A stretch of 64,000 nucleotides of DNA from Methyloversatilis sp. (GTDB taxonomy: Bacteria; Pseudomonadota; Gammaproteobacteria; Burkholderiales; Rhodocyclaceae): the NCBI RefSeq assembly GCF_030696805.1, contig NZ_JAUYRO010000036.1:56336-120335 (forward strand), in the 5' to 3' direction. Of the stretch, positions 37,701 to 46,934 are shown in pieces (positions within the stretch are counted from its first letter, which is position 1; every line of letters begins with the position of its first letter). A program made the translations under genes and the position numbers. The notes below the pieces were generated by a model, which worked only from the letters and a program-made list of their open reading frames with translations, searched no databases and was not told where the DNA came from.

Positions 37701-37898
37701 TTCCGGCCGGTGATGATGACCGCCACCGTTGCGACGCTGGGTCTGGTGCCCTTCCTGTTCGCCACCGGACCGGGTTCGGAAGTTCAGCGGCCGCTCGCCA
37801 TCGTGGTGATCGGCGGCCTGATCACCTGCACGCTGCTCACCCTCGTCGTGGTGCCCGCCCTCTATACCTGGTTTGACGACAAGCCCTACGAGGCCTGA
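34797..37898 (+). CDS. Heavy-metal RND efflux transporter (CzcA/CusA family)
   Basis: 1033-residue inner-membrane proton antiporter with the usual twelve-helix plan and two large periplasmic loops. The N-terminus (KLSVDAFPDVTNVQVQI) and TM4 region (AIGLMVDGSVVVVENAFERL) place it in the metal-exporting branch. The metal cannot be decided from sequence. It is coupled to the PII-like gene 16 bases downstream. The long antisense open frame over this gene is a GC-rich shadow. Confidence 0.94.
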   Translation: MIEALVRGALKQRLVIVVVALCLLAFGLDAARKLSVDAFPDVTNVQVQIATDAPGRSPEEVERFITVPVEIGMTGLPGLVEMRSLNKPGLSLITLVFTDKTDLYFARQLVMERLLEVRDRMPAGVVPVLGPVSTGLGEVYQYTLVKPDDGDRELTQAELTERRTVQDWVVRPLLRSTTGVAEINSQGGFQKQYKVLVNPDRLRHYGLTVKDVYEALGRNNANAGGGILPQNAEQYLIRGVGLVQNLEDIRLIVVKEVGGTPVYIRDVAEVAFGHAVRVGAVVKNGTTEAVGGVVMMMAGGNAKAVVSDIKKKVTEINDKNMLPGGLKIEPYYDRSELVDAALATVIKVLIEGVIFVVIVLYLFLGDLRSSIIVIATLVITPLVTFIVMNQVGLSANLMSLGGLAIAIGLMVDGSVVVVENAFERLGHAKEEGESRIRVILSAVMEVATPVIFGIGIIILVFLPLMTLQGMEGKMFAPLAYTIAIALFVSLVLALTLTPVLSSYLLKGGADHDTWLIRMLKKPYLPMLTWAVANSKKTVLLAVLTFIGALAMLPFLGTAFIPEMKEGSVVPAMDRVPNISLEESLKMEREAMRLVMEVPGVKSAVSGVGRGESPADPQSQNESTPIVSLKPRDEWPEGWTQETIQDAMREKLAALPGVNIIMAQPISDRVDEMVTGVRADVAVKIFGYDLDTLRDKGAEIARVARTVPGASEIKIERVTGQQYLTIEIDRRTIARHGLNVADINDLIEAAIGGRHVTDVFEGERRFAAVVRLPERFRDNIEAISNMLITTPDGAQLPLSSLASIDVRDGPAQISRETGKRRIVIGINVANRDLGGFVAELQQKVGAEVELPEGYYFEWGGQFQNMERALGHLSIIVPITVAAIFFLLFLLFGSVRFATLIITVLPFASIGGVIGLFISGEYLSVPASVGFIALWGIAVLNGVVLVSYIRNLRNEGMELMQAVVHGAKMRFRPVMMTATVATLGLVPFLFATGPGSEVQRPLAIVVIGGLITCTLLTLVVVPALYTWFDDKPYEA

Positions 37899-37914
37899 TT
37901 CAAGGAGCATTGAG

Positions 37915-38253
37915 ATGAAGGAAATCAGAGCGGTCATCCGCCCGAACAAGCTGGCCCGGCTGCGCACCGTGCTGCGCGAAATGCCCGGCTTCCAGGGCAT
38001 GACGATCAGCAAGGTCGAAGGGTGCGGGTCGCCCACCGAACACGTGCCGCGTGGCATCAAGGACGAACTGACCGACTACTCGGCCAAGGTACGCGTCGAA
38101 ATCGTTGCGCAGGAAGAACTGGTCGATGAAATCGTGCGCCGCATCGTCAGCGTCGCCTGCACCGGCCAGACCGGTGACGGGCTGGTGTGGGTGGTGCCGG
38201 TCGATCGAGCGGTATTCATCAACAAGACCACGGTGGGCTCACCGTTGGGCTGA
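37915..38253 (+). CDS. PII-family signalling protein associated with metal efflux (PII-NG-like)
   Basis: 112-residue PII-fold protein with KEIRAVIRPNKLARLRTVL, a shortened T-loop region GCGSPTEHVPRG in place of the GlnB loop with its uridylylated Tyr, and TGQTGDGLVWVVPVDRAVFI. Members of this group are found in Czc/Cus operons rather than with glnA/amtB. The ATG follows AAGGAG. It may sense a nucleotide or metal and regulate the pump (inference). Confidence 0.88.
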   Translation: MKEIRAVIRPNKLARLRTVLREMPGFQGMTISKVEGCGSPTEHVPRGIKDELTDYSAKVRVEIVAQEELVDEIVRRIVSVACTGQTGDGLVWVVPVDRAVFINKTTVGSPLG

Positions 38254-38296
38254 GGAAAAAGCTGAAAAAGGGCGATCACCGGCATGGCGGCGTACG

Positions 38297-39367
38297 TCAG
38301 TGGCGGTGATCGTGCTGATGATGTGCGTCAGGCAGGTGTTCATGGGTGTGCGTAGCGGGCGGGTGCGGGTGCAGATGACTGTGCGGACCTGACGGTACGG
38401 GGTCATGCAGGTGCGTGTGGTGCCCGTCGTCATGGGTGTGCGCGTGTTCATGCATCAGTGCCGGATGCCGGTGACGGTGGGCGTGTGATTCCGACAAGTG
38501 AAGCAGCACGCCGGCCAGCATCAGCACGCCGGCAGCGATTCCCGCAATACCGAGATCACGTTCGCCCAGCGCGAACGCGCCGAGCGCACCGATGAACGGT
38601 GCGAAGGCAAATACCGATCCGGTGCGGGCGGCACCGAAAGTGCGCTGTGCCAGCAGATAGAAACGCAGGCTGAAGCCGTACCCCGTCGCGCCCACGACGA
38701 GCAGTCCGCACGTGGCAAGCACGGTGGGCGCGGCATGACCCATGAGCACCGCCAGCGCCGTGGTGGCACCAGCACCGATCAGCCCCTTGAAAACGACCAC
38801 CTGACCAGGGTCGCGGTCGGCCAGCACGCGTGACAGCGTATTGTCTGCACCCCAGGCAACCGTGGCGACCAGCACGGCAAGCAGGCCCGCAAACTCGCCT
38901 CCACCGGTCTGTGCCCGGTCAGTCATCAGCACCGCCGCGCCAGCCGTGATCAACAGCATCGCCAGCCAGGCTTTCCGGCCCATGTCCTCGCGGTAGAGAA
39001 GACGGGCAAGCAGCGCGGTGACCAGCGCTTCAAGCGTAAGCAGCAAGGATGCGCCGGCGGCGCTGGCATGCTGAAGCCCCCATGCAAGGGCGACCGGCGC
39101 GATGACGGCTCCACACGCTGCCATGCCCAGCAGGACCGGCATGTCGCGGCGGCGCACGCGGGCTTCGCGCGTCACTGGCTGGATCAGGGACAGTCCGGCC
39201 GCCGCGGCACCGACATAGAGCAGCGCCGCCGTGATCAGCGGACTGACGTCTCGTCCGAGCAGGCTGATCAGCGGCGTGCTGAGGCCGAACAGCAGCGCCG
39301 CCAGCAAGGCGAGCGCCCCGCCGCGCAGTGCGGGCGAGGCAACGGTGCCGGGTGGAGCGCGTTTCAC
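38297..39367 (-). CDS. EamA/DMT-family transporter with a long histidine-rich C-terminal tail
   Basis: 356-residue protein. Residues about 1-290 form ten predicted helices in two EamA repeats. The last 65 or so residues contain about 25 histidines in HxH patterns (HAHRHRH, HEHAHTH, HDHRH), a metal-binding tail seen in cation transporters but unusual for EamA proteins. It begins at GTG overlapping the preceding gene's stop (GTGA), so it is the last gene of the second RND operon. A role in metal or metal-chelate transport is inferred. Confidence 0.85.
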   Translation of the reverse strand: MKRAPPGTVASPALRGGALALLAALLFGLSTPLISLLGRDVSPLITAALLYVGAAAAGLSLIQPVTREARVRRRDMPVLLGMAACGAVIAPVALAWGLQHASAAGASLLLTLEALVTALLARLLYREDMGRKAWLAMLLITAGAAVLMTDRAQTGGGEFAGLLAVLVATVAWGADNTLSRVLADRDPGQVVVFKGLIGAGATTALAVLMGHAAPTVLATCGLLVVGATGYGFSLRFYLLAQRTFGAARTGSVFAFAPFIGALGAFALGERDLGIAGIAAGVLMLAGVLLHLSESHAHRHRHPALMHEHAHTHDDGHHTHLHDPVPSGPHSHLHPHPPATHTHEHLPDAHHQHDHRH

Positions 39368-39744
39368 TGCGGGATGCTGAAACGCACCGTCATTGTTTTT
39401 CCCGCAGCGTTCGTGATCGTGGCGACCGCCTTCGCGCCGGGAGCCAGCTTGATGCCCTCGGCGAACAACCGGTTGCCGCCGGCGGGTTCGAGCACCGCTT
39501 CGGATTTCGTCTTGCCGTCGAGTACTGTCAGCTTGCCGCTCATGCCGCTGCTGGACCGGGCAAATCCATGGTCGTCGATGTGAATCGTTGCGCCCGCGCC
39601 ATCGGCGACCAGTTCGAAGTCGAGATCGCTCACCTTCTGCACGACGCCGCCGTGGCGCGGTTTTGCTTCGTCGTGTGCAGATGCGGTATGCGGGGTTGCT
39701 GCGGCAGCGCAGACAAGTGCGGCGATCAGGAAGGTCTTTTTCAT
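39364..39744 (-). CDS. Small periplasmic protein of the second metal-efflux operon
   Basis: 126-residue protein with a signal peptide ending ASA and a mature start HDEAKPRHGGVVQKVSDLDFELV. It has a compact beta-rich pattern and no cysteines in the mature part. Proteins of this kind occur downstream of CzcA-type genes; the function is unknown but the His-rich start suggests metal binding. Start ATG 39744 opens the signal peptide. Confidence 0.78.
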   Translation of the reverse strand: MKKTFLIAALVCAAAATPHTASAHDEAKPRHGGVVQKVSDLDFELVADGAGATIHIDDHGFARSSSGMSGKLTVLDGKTKSEAVLEPAGGNRLFAEGIKLAPGAKAVATITNAAGKTMTVRFSIPQ

Positions 39745-39816
39745 GGCACGGTCTCCATCAGGTGAGGTTTGCAATCGATCGTCAGGCGGCGAAGCACGGC
39801 ATGAACAGAAAATCCG

Positions 39817-42800
39817 TCAGGTCGCTCCGGTGGCGGGTTCCCGTACGTCCCCGGACGCGCGATCCTGTTCAAGAAACCGCTGCAGGGCCGGCCCGCCGAA
39901 ACACCAGAACAGCACCGGGGTGAGCAGGGTGTCGAGCACGGTGGCGCTGATCAGGCCGCCGAAAATGACGACCGCCACCGGATGCAGGATTTCCTTGCCC
40001 GGCGCATCGGCCGCCAGCAGAAGCGGCGTCAGCGCGAACGCGGCGACCAGCGCCGTCATCAGCACCGGGGTGAGCCGTTCCAGCGAACCGCGCACGATCA
40101 TCGCCTGCCCGAAGCGCTCGCCTTCGAACTGGCACAGGTGGATGTAGTGGCTCACCTTCAATATGCCGTTGCGGGTCGCAATGCCGGCCAGCGTGATGAA
40201 ACCGACCATGGAAGCCACCGACAGGCTGACGCCCGCGATCCACATGGCGATCACGCTGCCGATCAGGGCCAGCGGAATATTGGCCATGATGATGGCGGCC
40301 AGCACGGCCGACCGGTAACGCGTGTACAGCACCAGGAAAATCATGGCCAGCGACACCAGCGACAGTCCGGCGATCAGCAGCGTCGCCTCTTCCTGCGCCT
40401 GGAACTGGCCTTCAAGCCTGATGAACGTCCCGGTCGGCAGTGGCGCGGCATCGATGATGCGCCGGATATCCTCGATCACATGGGCCATGTCGGTGCCGTC
40501 GGTATTGGCATACACGACGATCCGCCGTTGCCCGTTCTCGCGTCCGATCTGGTTCGGTCCATCGGTTTCCTCCACGCTGGCGATGGCCGACACCGGCAGT
40601 CGTCCGGCCGGCGTGTCGATGAGGGTACGCGCCAGATCGACCGGTCCGCGCGCGTCGTCCGGAAGACGCAACACCAGACGATAGCGACGGATGCCGTCGA
40701 CAATGAGCGCGCCGTCGTGTGCGCCATCGGTCAGCGCCTGCAGCGCACGGATCGCTTCGCCCGGTGACAGGCCGGCCTGAGCCGCTTTTTGGTGATCGAT
40801 GCGCACCGTGATCTGCGGAATCAGCACCTGCTTTTCCACCGTCAGATCCACCAGGCCCGGAATGCCTGCCAATCGCGCACGCAACTGTTCGGCCTGTCCG
40901 CGCAGCGTGTCGGTATCTTCACCGTAGATCTTCAGCACGATCTGCGCCCGCACGCCGGACAGCAGGTGGTCGAGCCGGTGCGAAATCGGCTGCCCGATCG
41001 CCACCGATGCCGGCAGTACGGACAACGCACGCCGGATATCGGCCATCACCGCCTCGCGATCGCGTCCGCGCGACAGGTCGACGTCGATCTCGGCCGAATG
41101 CACGCCCTCCGCATGCTCATCCAGTTCCGCGCGCCCGGTGCGCCGGCCGGCCTGACGCACGTCCGGTATGTCGCGGATCAGCGTTTCGGCCAGCGCGCCC
41201 ATGCGGCTTGATTCGGCCAGCGAAGTGCCGGGCGAGAACATCAGCGACAACACCAGCGAACCTTCATTGAAAGCCGGCAGGAAGACGCGCGGAAAGAAGG
41301 GCACCGTGGCGGCCGTTGCAATCACCGTGAACGCTGCGACCGTGATGAGTGCGCGCGCACGCGGAAACGAGGCGTTCAGAAGACGTGCGTCGCCGCGCTT
41401 GAGCCAGCGCACCAGCGGGCTATCTGCGCGGTCGAGCTGTTTCATGTTCGGCAGCAGGAGGCTGCACAACGCGGGCGTCACCGTCATCGACACCAGCATG
41501 GACGCCAGGATCGAGGCGATGTAGGCCACACCCAGCGGCGAGAACAGCCGCCCTTCGATGCCCGGCAGCGCGAACAGCGGCACGAACACCAGCACCATGA
41601 TCACGGTCGCATAGACAATGCCGGTGCGCACCTCGACGCTGGCCTGTCGCACCACTTCGAGCACCGGCAGCGGCTGCGCAAGGCTGCGGTTCTGGCGCAG
41701 CCGGCGCAGGATGTTCTCGACATCGACCACCGCGTCGTCGACCAGCTCGCCGATGGCGATCGCGAGCCCGCCCAGCGTCATCACGTTGATCGACTGGCCG
41801 AGCAGGCTGAACACCAGTGCCGTCACCGCCAGCGACAGCGGAATCGCGATCAGCGAAATCAGCGTCGTGCGCGCCGACAGCAGGAAGGCGAACAGCACGA
41901 TGCCGACCATGAGGGTGCCGTCACGCAGCGCTTCAACCACATTGCCGACCGAGGCCTTGATGAAGTCGGCCTGGCGGAACAGCACCCTGGGTTCGCCCAG
42001 CGTCGGGGGCAGGCCCTGTCTGAGTTCGCCCAGCGCCGCTTCCACGTCGCGCGTCAGGCGAAGGGTGTCGGCGGTCGGTTGCTTCTGCACGCTGATGATG
42101 ACGGCCGGTGCGCCGTTGTAACCGGCATCTCCCCGCTTGAGCGCGGGTGCAAAGCCGGCACTGGCCACCTGTTCCAGCCGCACCGGCCGACCGTCCTTCC
42201 AGGCCACCGCGAGCCCGTTCAGATCTTCGATGCGATGGGTGCGCCCGACATGGCGGATCAGGTATTCACGGCTGTTGCGGTCGATGAAGCCACCTCCAGC
42301 GTTCTGCGCGAAGCCGCGCAGCGCTTGCTCGATCTGCGTCAGCGACACGCCGAGCTGCGCCATGCGCGCCGTATCGGGCTCGACCCGAAGCTGCCGGACC
42401 TCGCCACCGATCGGAATCACCTGCGAAATGCCGGCGATCGACAGCAGGCGCGGGCGCAGCACGAAGTCGGCGTATTCGCGCGCTTCCATCGATGCCGCTG
42501 CGCCCGGTCCGTCCGGATTGATCGGCAGCGCAATGAGCATGATTTCGCCCATGATCGACGACACCGGCCCCATGACGGGGGCCACCCCTTCGGGCAGCTG
42601 CGTGCGCACCAGCGCCAGCCGCTCGGCCACCAGTTGCCGGTTGCGATAGATGTCAGTGCCCCAGTCGAATTCGGCATAGACCAGCGACAGCCCGACACCC
42701 GAGGTCGAGCGCACACGACTCACCCCCGGCATGCCGTTGAGCGCGGTCTCGAGCGGAAAGGTCACCAGCTGCTCGACCTCTTCCGGCGCCATGCCGCCCG

Positions 42801-42957
42801 CTTCGGTCAATACGGTGACCAGCGGCTTGTTCAGGTCGGGAAACACGTCGACCGGCGTGCGCCACGCCGTCAGCGCGCCATACACCATCAGCATGGCGGA
42901 CACCGCGAGCACCAGCAGGCGATTGGACAGGCTGTTCCGGACGATCCAGTTGAACAT
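39817..42957 (-). CDS. Second heavy-metal RND efflux transporter (CzcA/CusA family)
   Basis: 1046-residue RND pump with the metal-branch N-terminus [37 protein letters not shown] and TM4 region [21 protein letters not shown]. It differs clearly from the pump at 34.8-37.9 kb, so the two are not duplicates and likely export different metals. Starts 13 bases after the adaptor stop. Confidence 0.93.
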   Translation of the reverse strand: MFNWIVRNSLSNRLLVLAVSAMLMVYGALTAWRTPVDVFPDLNKPLVTVLTEAGGMAPEEVEQLVTFPLETALNGMPGVSRVRSTSGVGLSLVYAEFDWGTDIYRNRQLVAERLALVRTQLPEGVAPVMGPVSSIMGEIMLIALPINPDGPGAAASMEAREYADFVLRPRLLSIAGISQVIPIGGEVRQLRVEPDTARMAQLGVSLTQIEQALRGFAQNAGGGFIDRNSREYLIRHVGRTHRIEDLNGLAVAWKDGRPVRLEQVASAGFAPALKRGDAGYNGAPAVIISVQKQPTADTLRLTRDVEAALGELRQGLPPTLGEPRVLFRQADFIKASVGNVVEALRDGTLMVGIVLFAFLLSARTTLISLIAIPLSLAVTALVFSLLGQSINVMTLGGLAIAIGELVDDAVVDVENILRRLRQNRSLAQPLPVLEVVRQASVEVRTGIVYATVIMVLVFVPLFALPGIEGRLFSPLGVAYIASILASMLVSMTVTPALCSLLLPNMKQLDRADSPLVRWLKRGDARLLNASFPRARALITVAAFTVIATAATVPFFPRVFLPAFNEGSLVLSLMFSPGTSLAESSRMGALAETLIRDIPDVRQAGRRTGRAELDEHAEGVHSAEIDVDLSRGRDREAVMADIRRALSVLPASVAIGQPISHRLDHLLSGVRAQIVLKIYGEDTDTLRGQAEQLRARLAGIPGLVDLTVEKQVLIPQITVRIDHQKAAQAGLSPGEAIRALQALTDGAHDGALIVDGIRRYRLVLRLPDDARGPVDLARTLIDTPAGRLPVSAIASVEETDGPNQIGRENGQRRIVVYANTDGTDMAHVIEDIRRIIDAAPLPTGTFIRLEGQFQAQEEATLLIAGLSLVSLAMIFLVLYTRYRSAVLAAIIMANIPLALIGSVIAMWIAGVSLSVASMVGFITLAGIATRNGILKVSHYIHLCQFEGERFGQAMIVRGSLERLTPVLMTALVAAFALTPLLLAADAPGKEILHPVAVVIFGGLISATVLDTLLTPVLFWCFGGPALQRFLEQDRASGDVREPATGAT

Positions 42958-42970
42958 GCGATGTCTCCGG

Positions 42971-44092
42971 TCAGCGAATCTGCGCGATCAGCGGTGCGCC
43001 CTGCACCACCACGCGGTTGTCGGCCGCCAGACCGCTCGTCACGACGACGGTCTCCGCATCGAGCGCCTGGAAGCGGACCGGTTGGGCGATGAAGCGCTCG
43101 GCGCCCGACTTGATCCACACCACCGGTTCGTTGGCCGTATTGCGCGTGATTGCCTGCGCCGGCAGCACGATGCCCGAGAGGCGATCGGTCAGTTGCGCGA
43201 TGACCGATACCGGCTGGCCGACAGCCAGCGGCGGTGCCGTGCTGCCGGCCCGGCTGCGGAACATGACCGGCAGCACGCCGTCGCGCAGGCTGCCGGATGC
43301 GCCGAGCAGTTCGAGGCGCGCGCCGGGCGGATGCTTCAGGGTGGCCGACGCGATGCGGCGGGCCAGGGCGCTGTCAGGCACCGTGGCTTCGATCAGCAGG
43401 CGGCTGGGGTCGATGATTTCGAACAGTGTTTCGCGAGCGCCCACGACCTGCCCTGACACCACGTCGGCGCGCGCGACCACCCCGCTCACCGGCGAAATCA
43501 GCGCCTCGCGCGCGCCGAGGCTGGCAGCAACGCCGGCTTCACGTTCGCGCAGTCCGGCCAGTTCGGCCCGAGCGGCGTCGATATCCTTGCGCGGGACCGA
43601 TCCTTCCAGCCCCTCGAGCCGCACCACCCGCTGTTCGGCCAGCGTGAGGGCAGTTCGCAGTTCGGCGCCCTGCGCGCGCTGATTGGCCAGCGCGAACGGG
43701 TCGGTCTGATGGCGCACCCAGGCCAGGGTGTCGCCTTTCTTCACCGTCTGGCCGATGATGGGCAAGCCTTTCGGACCGGCTTCGATCCGGCCACCGTAAA
43801 GCGGCTGGATGCGTCCGCCGGCATTGGGATCGATGACCACCCGACCTGGAAGCTCGACCGTGCGGGCCGCTTCGGTCTGCCGCGCGATGCGGGTGCGGAT
43901 GGCCATGCGCCGCTGTGCCTGCTTGGGCACGTTCACGCTGCCGTCGGGCAGCCGGGCGAGCTGGCTGATCGCCGCGGCCGGGGGCTGGTCGAGATGTTCG
44001 CCGTCCGGGCCGTGCGCGCCGGCTGCGGCACACGACAGGGTGGATACGACGCCGAGTGCCCAGGCGAAGCCGAGTGTCGTCAGGCGCTTCAT
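42971..44092 (-). CDS. RND efflux periplasmic adaptor of the second metal operon
   Basis: 373-residue membrane-fusion protein with a signal peptide, then a short motif HGPDGEHLD (about 27-35), the lipoyl-like half ([21 protein letters not shown]), a coiled coil and a second half ([22 protein letters not shown]). The ATG at 44092 overlaps the stop of the preceding gene (ATGA). The HGPDGEHLD motif also occurs in that preceding protein. Confidence 0.9.
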   Translation of the reverse strand: MKRLTTLGFAWALGVVSTLSCAAAGAHGPDGEHLDQPPAAAISQLARLPDGSVNVPKQAQRRMAIRTRIARQTEAARTVELPGRVVIDPNAGGRIQPLYGGRIEAGPKGLPIIGQTVKKGDTLAWVRHQTDPFALANQRAQGAELRTALTLAEQRVVRLEGLEGSVPRKDIDAARAELAGLREREAGVAASLGAREALISPVSGVVARADVVSGQVVGARETLFEIIDPSRLLIEATVPDSALARRIASATLKHPPGARLELLGASGSLRDGVLPVMFRSRAGSTAPPLAVGQPVSVIAQLTDRLSGIVLPAQAITRNTANEPVVWIKSGAERFIAQPVRFQALDAETVVVTSGLAADNRVVVQGAPLIAQIR

Positions 44093-44709
44093 CGCAGGCT
44101 CCCCTTGCTGACCCGGCCGCGCAGCAGCAGCACGCCAACCGCCAGCGCAACGGCTGCGCCGAGGGCCCACCACAGCAGGGAAAGCATGCCCGGGCCGTGT
44201 TCGTGTTCATCATGCGTGGCATCGGTGCTCGCTGCGTCGGCCACGCGCAATGTGGCGTCGAGCAGATCGCTGTCCTGCGGCGTCACGATGGTGAACAGCA
44301 GCGCGTGTTCGCCCGGTCTGGCGAGTGCGGCCAGCAACTTCTCGTCAGTGACCGAATAGTCGCCCTGATCGGCATGCAGTGTGGCGGCCGCACGCAAGCC
44401 GCCGGACTCGACTTCCACGCTGGCATCGAGCACCGGTTCGTTGCTGTCATAGCGGTCGATCAGGATCGACAGTTCTCCGCGCAGCAGCCTGGCCACCAGT
44501 TCGAACTGTTCGGAATGGGCTTCGGTGCCCGGCGCAGCGCCGGCCTCGCTGGCCGCAGCAGGCGTGTCGAGATGCTCGCCGTCGGGGCCGTGAGCGCCGG
44601 GTGCGGCAAAGGCAGGCGGGCTGATCACCACCGCCAGTTGCACCAGCAGCGCGGGCAGGAAAGCGGATCGCTTGCGCGGACGAGGTTCGGCAGGAATGTT
44701 CGCGTTCAT
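44089..44709 (-). CDS. Membrane-anchored accessory protein of the second metal operon
   Basis: 206-residue protein not assigned to a named family. Signal peptide (about 1-35), then the motif HGPDGEHLD (40-48), a beta-rich periplasmic domain, a DATHDEHEHGPG His/Asp stretch and one C-terminal membrane helix. It is locked into the operon by ATGA overlaps at both ends, between the TolC-type and adaptor genes. Likely a periplasmic metal-binding helper (inference). Confidence 0.8.
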   Translation of the reverse strand: MNANIPAEPRPRKRSAFLPALLVQLAVVISPPAFAAPGAHGPDGEHLDTPAAASEAGAAPGTEAHSEQFELVARLLRGELSILIDRYDSNEPVLDASVEVESGGLRAAATLHADQGDYSVTDEKLLAALARPGEHALLFTIVTPQDSDLLDATLRVADAASTDATHDEHEHGPGMLSLLWWALGAAVALAVGVLLLRGRVSKGSLR

Positions 44710-45914
44710 GGCAGAAGTCCGAGGGATTGATTGACGCGGGCGCGCGCCAGTCCGAGCGCTGCCTGCTGGCGCGCAACGTCGAGCTGCGCCTGGGTCGCGG
44801 CGCTGCGTACCCGGAGCAGTTCCGGCAGGTCGCCTTCACCGGCGCGGAAGGCCTTGTCCAGCAGCGCGGCGCGTTCGGCCAGCAGCGCCGCGCGGGTCGT
44901 GGCTTCGGCAAGCGTGGCTTCGGTCGTTCGCAGTACTTGTCCGGCCAGCGCCTGCTCGGCCGTGATGCGGTCGCGCGTGCGCTCCAGCTGGATACGAACG
45001 CGTTCGAGTTCGGCGACGGCAGCCGCGTCGCGCGCGAGATTTCGATCGTCGGTGTCGAGCGGAATGCGCAGCCTCACGCCGATGCTGTCGGCCGAAGTGA
45101 GGCCGCTGCCGGGCTCATCGTGGCGATAGCGCAGCGTCACTTCGGGCGCGTCACGACGGGTGAGATTGACCGACTCCAGCCGTCGGCTGACCAGTTCGAG
45201 CGCGGACCGGGCCTGAACCAGTTCGGGATGCTGTTCGATCTCGATACCGCCGCCGGGGGATTCATCCGGGGAGTGCGGCCAGGGCATTCCGGTCAGCAGT
45301 GTCCAGCGCGATTCGGCCGCAGCCAGCGCCTGCAGCGCCTCGCGCAGCGAGGTGCCGGCGGAGACCGCGTCAGCCTGCGCAGCCAGTGCGTCGGTGCGCG
45401 CCAGTTCGCCCGCCTGCACGCGCCGGTCAACGTCGGCCGACAGTGCGTCCAGCCGGGCGACGTGCGTCCCGGCCAACTCGACTTCGGCCCGTCGCGCCAC
45501 GCCCAGCCAGGCGAGATCACGCAGCTCGCCGGCCAGCCGCAGCCGCGCAACCTGGGCGGAAACATCGGCCAGCGCCACCTCGGCCAGCGCCGAGGTTCGT
45601 CGTGCATCGCGCTGGCCCGGCAGCCATACCGGCCACACCAGACCGACCTCGGTTTCGCGCTGCCCCGTGTCGCGCAGCAGCCGGTTTTCGCGCTGCGACA
45701 GCTCGATCGACGGCGGTGCGGCCCAACGGCTGCCGGACGCTGCGAGATTGGCGCTGGCAACCCGCGCTTGGCCAGTGACCTCGCGGGCCACGACGGCGCG
45801 TTGCCATGCTGCATCCAGTGCGCCTGCCAGCGCGGACGGTGGCCCGGCCTGTGCCGGGGCGGTCAGTACGACCTGCAGCAGGCCGTACAGCAGGGAAATT
45901 CGAAAGGTGTTCAC
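44706..45914 (-). CDS. TolC-family outer-membrane channel of the second metal operon
   Basis: 402-residue outer-membrane factor with a signal peptide ending AQA and two long helical repeats (about 90-210 and 280-395). It is more divergent than the channel at 32.3 kb; assignment rests on the coiled-coil pattern, the GDLPELLRVRSA segment and its position upstream of adaptor and pump genes. Confidence 0.87.
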   Translation of the reverse strand: MNTFRISLLYGLLQVVLTAPAQAGPPSALAGALDAAWQRAVVAREVTGQARVASANLAASGSRWAAPPSIELSQRENRLLRDTGQRETEVGLVWPVWLPGQRDARRTSALAEVALADVSAQVARLRLAGELRDLAWLGVARRAEVELAGTHVARLDALSADVDRRVQAGELARTDALAAQADAVSAGTSLREALQALAAAESRWTLLTGMPWPHSPDESPGGGIEIEQHPELVQARSALELVSRRLESVNLTRRDAPEVTLRYRHDEPGSGLTSADSIGVRLRIPLDTDDRNLARDAAAVAELERVRIQLERTRDRITAEQALAGQVLRTTEATLAEATTRAALLAERAALLDKAFRAGEGDLPELLRVRSAATQAQLDVARQQAALGLARARVNQSLGLLP

Positions 45915-46027
45915 CGTTCAGCGATCCATGAACGGATGCACGCGCGCGGCCCGGGCAGACGCCGGGGCACCGGTTCATCCAGTCAAAGGGAATCCGACCC
46001 GCCGGAGGCGGATCAGCCGTTGCGCAA

Positions 46028-46393
46028 TCAGCTGAACGGTCTGGGAGGTCGTTTCAGCCCTTCGAGGAAGGGCTCGGGTACATGGGATGCGGCGAACGCC
46101 GGGAGAGGGTCAAGCCGGGGGGGCGTTGCAAGGAAGTTGCAGGGCGATGGCAGCGGTCCGGCCGTGCCGATCATGCCGTCAGCCTGCATGTGCTGCGCCG
46201 ATTCCGGCGAATCGTCGAAATGAATGCCGTCTTCGTGGTGATGATGTGCCTGTTCCGTCAGGTGCAGGAAGGCGTGGCCATGATGATCGACGCCTCCGGC
46301 CGGGGCGGCAAGACTGTGGCCGATACCCGCGAAAGCGAGCGACTGCCAGAACAGGCAGAGCGCGAGCATCAGGGGCAGGAAGCCGGGTTTCAT
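46028..46393 (-). CDS. Small histidine-rich exported protein
   Basis: 121-residue protein with a signal peptide (1-22, ending AFA) and a His-rich mature segment (VDHHGHAFLHLTEQAHHHHEDGIHF). No family recognised. It lies about 110 bases upstream of the TolC-type gene on the same strand and may be the first gene of the operon. Probable periplasmic metal binder by composition. A TTG six bases further upstream is an alternative start. Confidence 0.7.
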   Translation of the reverse strand: MKPGFLPLMLALCLFWQSLAFAGIGHSLAAPAGGVDHHGHAFLHLTEQAHHHHEDGIHFDDSPESAQHMQADGMIGTAGPLPSPCNFLATPPRLDPLPAFAASHVPEPFLEGLKRPPRPFS

Positions 46394-46446
46394 TTCCAAA
46401 GCTTAGCACGGTCCCGACGGGTCGCCGGGCGGCCGGTCATGGTGGC

Positions 46447-46776
46447 TCAGAGCAGCGTGAATGTGACGAGCCAGATCAGGCCGGTCAGCTGGAAAAGCGG
46501 GGCGAAAGGTGTGCGCCGTCTTGAACTTGTCCGCACCACTGCAATGAACATGAACAGGTTGTACGGCAGCAGCAGTGCAAATGCGATGTGCGCCGCCGCA
46601 TCGGGCAGCCTGTTCGCGATCGCGAGCAGACCCGCCAGCGTCAGTGCGCCATTGACGGCTGTGCCGACCAGCAGCATGTCCCACCAGAACAGTCGGGCGA
46701 TGGGTATGTGGCAGTGCCAGCGGGCGACGAAAAATTCTGGCAAAGGCGAGGTTCCTGTGATTGGCCATCCGGTCAC
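46447..46776 (-). CDS. Small membrane protein upstream of the metal operon
   Basis: 109-residue protein with three predicted membrane helices and aromatic-rich N-terminus (FFVARWHCHIPIARLFWWDMLLVGT). Unknown function. The start is a GTG with no strong ribosome site; a shorter version beginning at an internal ATG is possible. Precedes the His-rich gene by about 50 bases. Confidence 0.6.
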   Translation of the reverse strand: MTGWPITGTSPLPEFFVARWHCHIPIARLFWWDMLLVGTAVNGALTLAGLLAIANRLPDAAAHIAFALLLPYNLFMFIAVVRTSSRRRTPFAPLFQLTGLIWLVTFTLL

Positions 46777-46934
46777 GCGCGGCCAGATGAATACGTCGGC
46801 AGAAGGCGTTCGCCTGATGTCCCCGGCCTGTCGTCACCCTGCTGAAGCGAGGTTATCGAATTTCGTGAAGTAGCTCCATAATCAAGCGCTTGTTCACACC
46901 GGGGCCACGCAAATGAACGCGGGTGGCCTGCTTT

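Noticed and set aside
34623..38060. A 1145-codon open frame on the minus strand
   Set aside because: It is the antisense shadow of the CzcA-type pump; composition is His/Arg/Asp-rich with no family match, and the plus strand encodes a complete RND protein.
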